From Acidisphaera sp035272265 (GTDB lineage: Bacteria; Pseudomonadota; Alphaproteobacteria; Acetobacterales; Acetobacteraceae), in the NCBI GenBank assembly GCA_035272265.1, contig DATEQV010000015.1, positions 1-9,361 on the forward strand: a stretch of DNA of 9,361 bases. The letters are read 5' to 3'. The translations under genes and the position numbers were made by a program. Below are positions 1 to 4,569 of this stretch, piece by piece. Position 1 is the stretch's first letter; every line of letters starts with the position of its first letter. The notes beneath the pieces were generated by a model, which saw only the letters and a list, made by a program, of their open reading frames with translations, was not told the origin of the DNA and made no database searches.

Positions 1-64
1 GCTCCACCACGAGCGCTTCCAACTCGGGGCGAGGCAGGCCAGGCAGATCGGCGGGCGGTGACAT
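1..64 (-). CDS. N-terminus of a probable IS66-family transposase (partial)
   Basis: The frame starts at ATG 64-62 and stays open to position 1. It gives 21 residues beginning MSPPADLPGLPRPELEALVV. A short Pro-rich start (ADLPGLP) followed by an acidic, Leu/Val-rich helix (ELEALVV) resembles the start of many IS66 TnpC proteins, where a leucine-zipper-like helix precedes the zinc-binding and DDE domains. None of those diagnostic domains is in view, so the family call rests on the N-terminal style plus the GTAAGC terminus 76 bp upstream. No strong Shine-Dalgarno sequence precedes the ATG, which is common for transposases. Another protein with a similar start cannot be excluded. Confidence 0.45.
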   Translation of the reverse strand, partial: MSPPADLPGLPRPELEALVVE

Positions 65-140
65 GCACCAACCGAATCGTACCGGCTCGCGTCGGGGGAA
101 GCGGAAAAATGCACGCCGCCCGGGGTTTTGCCCCGCTTAC
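1..140 (-). mobile_element. One end of a probable IS66-type insertion sequence, running off the left edge
   Basis: On the minus strand, GTAAGCGGGG begins at 140 and is followed 66 bases later by an ATG (64-62) that opens a frame running off the window. IS66-family elements are known for termini starting 5'-GTAA and for 8-bp target duplications. Their ISBst12-type members carry only the large transposase gene close to one end, which fits the spacing here. The terminal stretch also holds a small hairpin, CGGGG-TTTTG-CCCCG (121-135), and an A-run (104-108, plus strand). If 140 is the true end, the target duplication on this side would be 141-148 (TGCCCGTG). The other end lies outside the window, so neither the terminal repeat nor the duplication can be confirmed. 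The element stops 27 bp short of the neighbouring gene's stop codon and does not interrupt it. Confidence 0.45.
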
Positions 141-147
141 TGCCCGT

Positions 148-171
148 GTAGCGGCCCAGCCGGGCCGCTAC
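148..171 (-). terminator. Strong hairpin at the 3' end of the 168-869 gene
   Basis: Perfect 10-bp arms GTAGCGGCCC (148-157) and GGGCCGCTAC (162-171) enclose the 4-base loop AGCC. The minus-strand gene's TAG stop (170-168) lies inside the right arm. Its position suggests a transcription terminator or 3'-end-stabilising hairpin. No T-tract follows on the minus strand: the next bases are ACGGGCA, then the putative IS terminus. If the IS call is right, an original T-tract may have been displaced by the insertion. Confidence 0.45.
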
Positions 172-869
172 AGGATCAGGCTGTGCTGCTCCAGCTGCGA
201 CAGGGTGATCGGGCCGGTGTGGAGCAGGGTCACATGGGCGCCGCCGCTGGGACCGTTGATCGTGAGCACCGTGTTGGCGTACCGCCCGGAGCCCTGCGTG
301 GACAGGTGCACGTCGCTGTCGTTGACGGACATCCGCGACAGGTCGAGCACATCGCCGTTCGTCAACGTGAAGCCGCGCACGGTCAGGAAGCCTCCCGCCG
401 AACCGACGGTGAACGTCTCGGAGCCGTGGATCGCACCGCGGACGTGATCGACGCCTCCGGAATCGCTCATGTTGATCGTGTTGCGGCTGCCGCCGAGGAA
501 CACGTGGTTGATGCCGGAGCCGAGATTCAGCGTGGTCGCGTTGATCACCACGTAGCGGTCGTACCCGCCTTCGCCGCCATAGGGGCTGCTGCCGGTGATG
601 GTGGCCGATCCGCCGAAATCCCGGATGAACTCGTTGCCATATGAAAATGCGATCGTGGCGTCGGGCTGGTACTCGGTCACGACGTAGTGGCCGTTCGGTG
701 ATCCGCCGTAGATTTTGGCGCCGGGCGCGTTGTCCCACAGGACCTGGTGAACCTGGCCCAGGAAGACCCCAGCTAGCGTGTAAACCGTGCTGACGTCGGG
801 ATAGCCCGAGGTCTCGGTACCGAGGACGCCGGTTCCGAAAGCCGGGTAACCGAACCAGGGGATAGACAT
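168..869 (-). CDS. Repeat-like protein with a type I secretion-style C-terminus
   Basis: A 233-residue protein rich in Gly, Ser, Thr and Asn, with no N-terminal signal peptide and no membrane segment. Residues about 105-150 (VVINATTLNLGSGINHVFLGG, then SRNTINMSDSGGVDHVRG) look like loosely conserved beta-solenoid turns of the RTX or hemolysin type, but the canonical GGxGxDxLx calcium motif is not intact. Residues 163-179 (TVRGFTLTNGDVLDLSRM) and the end (VLTINGPSGG ... ITLSQLEQHSLIL) resemble the C-terminal target region of T1SS substrates, in which a GDVLDLS strand is followed by a strand-rich tail ending in hydrophobic residues. I infer export by an ABC-type I system, but no transporter genes are nearby. 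The start at 869 is supported by GGAGG five bases upstream (plus strand 875-879). The biological role is unknown; it may be a surface or extracellular-matrix protein. Confidence 0.8.
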   Translation of the reverse strand: MSIPWFGYPAFGTGVLGTETSGYPDVSTVYTLAGVFLGQVHQVLWDNAPGAKIYGGSPNGHYVVTEYQPDATIAFSYGNEFIRDFGGSATITGSSPYGGEGGYDRYVVINATTLNLGSGINHVFLGGSRNTINMSDSGGVDHVRGAIHGSETFTVGSAGGFLTVRGFTLTNGDVLDLSRMSVNDSDVHLSTQGSGRYANTVLTINGPSGGAHVTLLHTGPITLSQLEQHSLIL

Positions 870-902
870 GCGAACCTCCGGTGCGCTGCAGATCGCGGTG
901 TG

Positions 903-1028
903 GTAACCGGCGTCAGCGGCTGATCGGCAAGCTCTGCAGCAACGCCCACATTCTAGCCGATCCGGTCAGGCCTGGCACGCCGGGACCGGTCGCAGTTTGT
1001 GCAACCGAACGTAACGCGCGCCGGTTAC
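903..1028. promoter_or_regulatory. Three copies of a GTAAC(C/G)(G/C)GCG motif, candidate operator
   Basis: GTAACCGGCG occurs at 903-912, GTAACGCGCG at 1011-1020, and CGCCGGTTAC (the reverse complement of the first) at 1019-1028. The second and third form the imperfect 18-bp palindrome GTAACGCGCGCCGGTTAC (1011-1028). The first and third form a 10-bp inverted repeat spaced by about 106 bp. All lie 34-160 bp upstream of the 869 start codon, where a repressor or activator of that gene could bind, possibly with looping. No known regulator consensus is recognised, and GC-rich DNA yields palindromes by chance. Confidence 0.3.
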
Positions 1029-1100
1029 TTGCCGTCACATTTGGCGGTTGCGGGAGCCATGCAACCGACGGTGCGTACCGGGTGGAACTTATCCGCTTAG

Positions 1101-1174
1101 CGCGCGCGATGTCCGCGCTATGTCCACCCGGTCGCGGCGGCTCGCGGCGCAGCCCCGGGGGCGGCTGCCGTCCA
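1101..1174 (-). pseudogene. Decayed copy of the 3' part of a class III CoA-transferase gene
   Basis: This stretch aligns with 2331-2402, inside the CoA-transferase gene. Positions 1101-1118 are identical to 2331-2348 (18 bp). A diverged block of 12 bases follows in both copies. Positions 1131-1152 are then identical to 2361-2382 (22 bp). After a 13-versus-11-base diverged segment, 1166-1174 equal 2394-2402. The matching gene segment encodes residues about 359-383 (LDGKRPGLRREPPRLGQDG and on). In the relic the 2-base indel breaks the frame, and only LRREPPR ... ADIAR can still be read. Similarity ends abruptly on both sides. It is either a remnant of a paralogous transferase or a broken partial duplication. 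Confidence 0.65.
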
Positions 1175-1334
1175 CCGTTAGCTCCTCTCTGAGTAGTTTC
1201 CGAGGATAGACGCTAAACCCGAAGGTGCGATGTTCCTCATGTCAGCTGGCGCGATGCCGACACACCACCAGCCGACTGGGCCCTGCCCATGTTACCCATG
1301 CCTTCTCCTCGCGGCTCGGTGTCAATGCCGGGCC

Positions 1335-1366
1335 GCCTTTTCTCGCCGTGGCCTTTTCTCGCCGTG
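1335..1366. repeat. Perfect 16-bp tandem duplication
   Basis: GCCTTTTCTCGCCGTG occurs at 1335-1350 and again immediately at 1351-1366. It lies about 200 bp upstream of the next gene. A slippage duplication is the simplest explanation. It has no evident dyad symmetry, so there is no particular reason to call it a binding site. Confidence 0.8.
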
Positions 1367-1568
1367 CAGGGGTTTTCGGTTGGCTTCGTCCCGATGCCCC
1401 TCGTCGACGTTTGCAACACAATCCACCGCAAGCTGCCCATGTCGTCTGCCGGACAACTGGCGCAGAGTAGATTCCGGGGCTGCCGGCGGCGGCGGCTTCT
1501 CGCTAGCGTCGGACGTGCTGGGGTCAGGCCCGGAAACAACCTCGCTCCAAGAAACATCAGGTAGAGAC

Positions 1569-2156
1569 ATGCAAATCGGTCAATTGAAGTCGGGTCTGAC
1601 GTTTAATCGTCGCGGTTTGCCGGGAGGCGCCGGAAAAACCGTGCGGTTGGAGATCGAGCCGCTGCGCAGATGCTTGCTGATGTCGGTGGCGGCGTTCGGC
1701 CTGATGGCCGGAACGGCGCTGGCGCAGAACGCGCGCACGTACCCGACGCCGGCCGCCGGCGCGACCAACGGCGAGATTCGCCCGGGGCACGTACCCGGCG
1801 TCGGACAATCCGAGCCCTCTTCCACGAACGCGAGCAACATCGACCGCGCGGACAGCCGCTCGACGATCGCGCCCACCCTGCCCACCCCGCCCGGCGGCGA
1901 CAACGCGGGCATCCAGAACTACCTGCGTGACGCCGAGCAGGCCCTGAGCCGAAACCAGACCGGGCTGGCGCAGGAGTCGATCGAGCGGGCGCAGACCCGC
2001 CTGCTGGATCGCTCGGTGGAACAGGGGCAGACCGGCACCCCGGTGCAGGACCCGACGGTCAGCACCCTCGAGCACGCACGCCAGGCCCTGGCGAACCACG
2101 ACATCGCCGGCGCCCGCCGCCTCGTCGCCCAGGCGATGGCAGAGAACCACGGATAA
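1569..2156 (+). CDS. Small exported protein with two helical-repeat-like units, function unknown
   Basis: With the ATG at 1569 the product is 195 residues. A clear Sec-type signal is seen at residues 32-52 (LRRCLLMSVAAFGLMAGTALA, cut before QNA), but it would then sit behind about 30 extra residues. A GTG at 1641 would give a normal 28-residue signal peptide, with GGGAGG 13 bases upstream (rather far). The ATG at 1569 has only a weak AGGTAGAG. The true start is therefore uncertain. The mature part begins Pro/Thr-rich and carries HVPGVGQSEPSS, NIDRADSRSTIAP and LPTPPGG. It ends in two similar helix-pair segments, YLRDAEQALSRNQTGLAQES and STLEHARQALANHDIAGARR, that look TPR-like. I recall similar small periplasmic proteins in Acetobacteraceae, without an assigned role. 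It stands alone, convergent with the CoA-transferase gene. Confidence 0.8.
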   Translation: MQIGQLKSGLTFNRRGLPGGAGKTVRLEIEPLRRCLLMSVAAFGLMAGTALAQNARTYPTPAAGATNGEIRPGHVPGVGQSEPSSTNASNIDRADSRSTIAPTLPTPPGGDNAGIQNYLRDAEQALSRNQTGLAQESIERAQTRLLDRSVEQGQTGTPVQDPTVSTLEHARQALANHDIAGARRLVAQAMAENHG

Positions 2157-2208
2157 ATAACCGCGGCACCGAGACGACCGACGCCGGGACGCCGCTCTCA
2201 CGCCGGTT

Positions 2209-2236
2209 GCGCACGCGCCCGTCTTTGCGGGTGCGC
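2209..2236. terminator. Hairpin between convergent genes, weak candidate terminator
   Basis: In the 112-bp gap between two convergent genes, GCGCA (2209-2213) with CCCG (2218-2221) can pair with CGGGTGCGC (2228-2236), leaving a four-base bulge and a short TCTTTG loop. Its place suits a bidirectional terminator. Neither strand has a T-run after it, so termination may instead depend on Rho. Confidence 0.3.
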
Positions 2237-2268
2237 GGCGCCATGCCAAATCCGCCTTCCTCGTCGGC

Positions 2269-3477
2269 CTACCCCGTCAACGCGCCTGCCTCGCGCAGCG
2301 CCGCGATCTCCGCCTCGCTGAACCCCAGTTCGCGCGCGATGTCCGCGCCGTCTTGGCCCAGTCGCGGCGGCTCGCGGCGCAGGCCGGGGCGCTTGCCGTC
2401 CAGCGAGATCGGCAGCGCCGGCAGCTTGGTGCGCCGCCCGTCCGGCATCGTCACCGGCACCAGCCCGCCCGAGGCGTTCAGGTGCGGATCGTCGAACAGG
2501 TCGGCCGGCTTGGCGATCGGCGCATAGGGCAGGCCAACCTCGTCGAACCGCGCGAGCAGGTCCCGCGTCGTGTAGCGCTTGACCACCTCGGCGATCACCG
2601 GGATCACGCGCGGGCGCGCCGCCCTGCGCTGGGCCTGCGTCGCCAGCGCCGGGTCGGCGGCCAGCCCCGTCATGCTGAACGCGGCACAGAACGCCTTCCA
2701 CTGCGTGTCGGTCACCACACCCAGGAACACCTGCTCGCCGTCCGCCGTCTCGAACAGGTCGTACACCGGCCACGCCACGTCGCGCAGGCCCATCGGCTTG
2801 GGCTCCTCGCCCGTCACCGCCAGCTGCGCCATGTGCTGCGCCACCAGCAGCAGCGTGTTCTCGAACAGCCCCGCCTGCACGTAGCGGCCGCGGCCGGTGC
2901 GGGTGCGCTCGTGCAGCGCCGCCAGGATGCCGATCGCGCCGAACATTCCGCCCATGATGTCGTTGACCGACGAGCCCACGCGCATCGGCTTTCCCGGCAA
3001 GCCGGTCATGTAGGCGAGGCCACCCATCATCTGCACGACCTCGTCCAGCGCGACGCGAGTCGCGTACGGTCCTGGGAGGAATCCCTTCAGCGAGCAGTAG
3101 ATCAACCGCGGATTATCCGCCGACAGCGCGCCATAGCCGAGCCCGAGCTTGTCCATCGCGCCGGGGCGAAAATTCTCCGTCACCGCGTCGGCGGTCGCGA
3201 TCAGCCGGCGCACCAGCCGCATCCCGCCGTCGGTTTTCAGATCCACCGCAAGGCTGCGCTTGTTGCGGTTGAAAGTGACGAAGAAGCCGGCGCCCGATCC
3301 GGTCAGCCGGCGCGTGTTGTCGCCGTCCGGCGCGGGTTCGACCTTGATGACGTCGGCGCCGAGATCGGCCAGCACCAGTCCGCAGCTCGGCCCCATGACC
3401 ATGTGCACGAACTCGACGACGCGGATGCCGTCCAGTGGAAGCTCGCGGAGATCATCGTGAGGGAGCGGCGCGCTCAT
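2269..3477 (-). CDS. Class III CoA-transferase (CaiB/BaiF family)
   Basis: A cytoplasmic enzyme of 402 residues, the usual length for the family. Members move CoA from one acyl-CoA, often succinyl-CoA, to a free carboxylic acid through enzyme-bound anhydride and thioester intermediates. Family signatures are plain: the N-terminal LDGIRVVEF, LADLGADVIKVEP (37-49), FFVTFNRNKRSLAVDLK (65-81), ENFRPGAMDKLGLGY (101-115), and the catalytic region VGSSVNDIMGGMFGAIGILA (167-186). In that region Asp173 corresponds to the nucleophilic Asp169 of formyl-CoA transferase. The C-terminus has the typical RREPPRLGQDGADIARELGFS helix. The start overlaps the upstream lyase stop by four bases (ATGA) and has no strong Shine-Dalgarno sequence, so translational coupling is likely. 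Pairing with an HMG-CoA lyase homologue suggests that its acceptor is the acid whose CoA ester that lyase cleaves. Human SUGCT, a class III enzyme, accepts glutarate and hydroxymethylglutarate and is one precedent. The substrate remains inferred. Confidence 0.93.
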   Translation of the reverse strand: MSAPLPHDDLRELPLDGIRVVEFVHMVMGPSCGLVLADLGADVIKVEPAPDGDNTRRLTGSGAGFFVTFNRNKRSLAVDLKTDGGMRLVRRLIATADAVTENFRPGAMDKLGLGYGALSADNPRLIYCSLKGFLPGPYATRVALDEVVQMMGGLAYMTGLPGKPMRVGSSVNDIMGGMFGAIGILAALHERTRTGRGRYVQAGLFENTLLLVAQHMAQLAVTGEEPKPMGLRDVAWPVYDLFETADGEQVFLGVVTDTQWKAFCAAFSMTGLAADPALATQAQRRAARPRVIPVIAEVVKRYTTRDLLARFDEVGLPYAPIAKPADLFDDPHLNASGGLVPVTMPDGRRTKLPALPISLDGKRPGLRREPPRLGQDGADIARELGFSEAEIAALREAGALTG

Positions 3478-4403
3478 GCCGCGCGGCGGAACGTCTTCGG
3501 AATGCCGGCCAGCGGCACCTGCCCATGCATCGGCTCATCGGGCAGTCCGGCGTGCAGCAACGCTCTCGCGGCGATCAGCTTCTCCAGGTCGATCCCGGTG
3601 GCGAACCCCATGCTCTCCAGCATGAACACCAGGTCCTCGGTGACGATGTTGCCCGACGCGCCGGGCGCGTACGGACACCCGCCCAGACCCGCGAGCGACG
3701 AATCGAACGCGCGGATCCCCTCCTCCAGTCCCGCCAGGGCGTTCGCCAGGCCGAGCCCCATCGTGTCGTGCAGGTGCAGCCCCTTCAGCGCCGGCCCGAC
3801 CGCGGCGCGCACCGCGCGCACGACCTCCCTGATCTGCGCCGGATGGCCGTAGCCCACGGTATCGGCGAGTGTGACCGAATCCACGCCCGCCTCGGCAAGC
3901 CCCGAGGCGACGCGCACCACCTGATCCGTCGGCACCACGCCGTCGATCGAGCAGCCGAACGCGGTCGAGCACGCCGCCTCGACTTCCATCCGGCGCTTCT
4001 GTTCGCGCACCCAGCGCACCACGCGCGCGACCTCGGCGATCTGCTCGTCGGGCGTGCGGTTGAGGTTGGCGCGGCTGTGGCCCTCGCTGACCGAGACGGG
4101 AATGCCGACGCGGTGCGCGCCATTGGCATAAGCGTCCTGCGCCCCGCGCAGGTTGGGCGCCAGCGCCACCACGGTCAGGCCAGGGATGGTCACGGCCTGT
4201 CGTACCACCTCGGCCGTATCGGCCATTTGCGGGATGACGCGCGCGGGGACGAAGCTGCCGACCTCGATCTCGCGCACGCCGGCTGCCGCGATCGCCGCGA
4301 TCCAGCGCACCTTCTGGTCGGTCGCCATCCGGCCCTTCGCCATCTGCAATCCGTCGCGCGGCCCGACCTCGGTCACGTCGACGTGTTCAGACGTTCCCAC
4401 CAT
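3474..4403 (-). CDS. Hydroxymethylglutaryl-CoA lyase family protein
   Basis: A 309-residue TIM-barrel lyase of the DRE-TIM/HMGL-like family, which cleaves 3-hydroxy-3-methylglutaryl-CoA to acetoacetate and acetyl-CoA. Active-site elements are intact: EVGPRDGLQ (12-20) with Arg16 and Asp17, IEVGSF (46-51) with Glu47, the metal-binding HLHD (His210 and His212), and the loop GLGGCPYAPGASGN with Cys243 and Asn252. These match human Arg41, Asp42, Glu72, His233, His235, Cys266 and Asn275. After GLQ, the usual NE found in leucine-pathway enzymes is replaced by MA, and the next segment reads KGRMATDQKVRWI, which suggests a distinct subfamily whose substrate may differ. The frame extends further upstream, but GGGAGGG just before the ATG at 4403 and homology starting at VDVTEV fix this start. 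It is first in an operon with the CoA-transferase and diverges from the efflux operon. No leucine-degradation neighbours are present. Confidence 0.92.
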   Translation of the reverse strand: MVGTSEHVDVTEVGPRDGLQMAKGRMATDQKVRWIAAIAAAGVREIEVGSFVPARVIPQMADTAEVVRQAVTIPGLTVVALAPNLRGAQDAYANGAHRVGIPVSVSEGHSRANLNRTPDEQIAEVARVVRWVREQKRRMEVEAACSTAFGCSIDGVVPTDQVVRVASGLAEAGVDSVTLADTVGYGHPAQIREVVRAVRAAVGPALKGLHLHDTMGLGLANALAGLEEGIRAFDSSLAGLGGCPYAPGASGNIVTEDLVFMLESMGFATGIDLEKLIAARALLHAGLPDEPMHGQVPLAGIPKTFRRAA

Positions 4404-4569
4404 TGCTGCCCTCCCCGAACGGGGGGCGAAGGTGCTACCGCACTGGCCAGACGGCAAGCATCCGGCCATGTTCGGAGGCGCCGGGGCACGCTTGCTGGCC
4501 GACGCGGCGCCACGAAATGCCGTCACAGGGCGCACGCGTCCGCCCCGCTCGCCGATCGAAGGAGACTTC
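4404..4569. promoter_or_regulatory. Divergent promoter region with an imperfect inverted repeat
   Basis: This 166-bp gap must drive both the lyase/transferase operon (minus) and the RND operon (plus). It contains GGCCAG-ACG-GCAAGC (4445-4459) facing GCTTGCTGGCC (4490-4500), an inverted repeat of about 11 matched bases per arm with a small insertion in the left arm and a loop of 30 bases. The loop carries a second short dyad, CCGG (4462-4465) with CCGG (4481-4484). Such dyads are typical regulator sites, but no consensus promoter is obvious. GAAGGAG (4558-4564) is the ribosome binding site of the adaptor gene. Confidence 0.45.

Larger units (their letters stand above)
870..1568. other. 700-bp intergenic region with repeats and a gene relic, no convincing gene
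   Basis: This lies between the start of the minus-strand gene at 869 and the plus-strand gene at 1569. Short open frames exist here, but they are Cys/Arg/Pro-rich, lack family character and have no ribosome binding sites. The stretch holds several short palindromes near the minus-strand gene, a decayed CoA-transferase fragment and a perfect 16-bp tandem duplication, each listed separately. It must contain the promoters of both flanking genes. A TAGAAT-like -10 on the minus strand (plus strand 951-956) and a TAGATT at about 1468-1473 on the plus strand are candidates, but neither has a good -35 box, so I do not call them. Confidence 0.6.

Noticed and set aside
63..644. Plus-strand frames opposite the secreted-protein gene
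   Set aside because: They are antisense to the better-supported minus-strand gene, which has a ribosome site and a recognisable C-terminal pattern.
1230..1568. Upstream extension of the exported-protein frame starting at 1230
   Set aside because: The 113 added residues are Cys/Ser/Arg/Pro-rich without protein character, and they would bury the signal peptide far from the N-terminus.
4153..4569. In-frame upstream extension of the adaptor reading frame on the plus strand
   Set aside because: It runs antisense through the lyase gene. The signal sequence and GAAGGAG ribosome site place the start at 4570.
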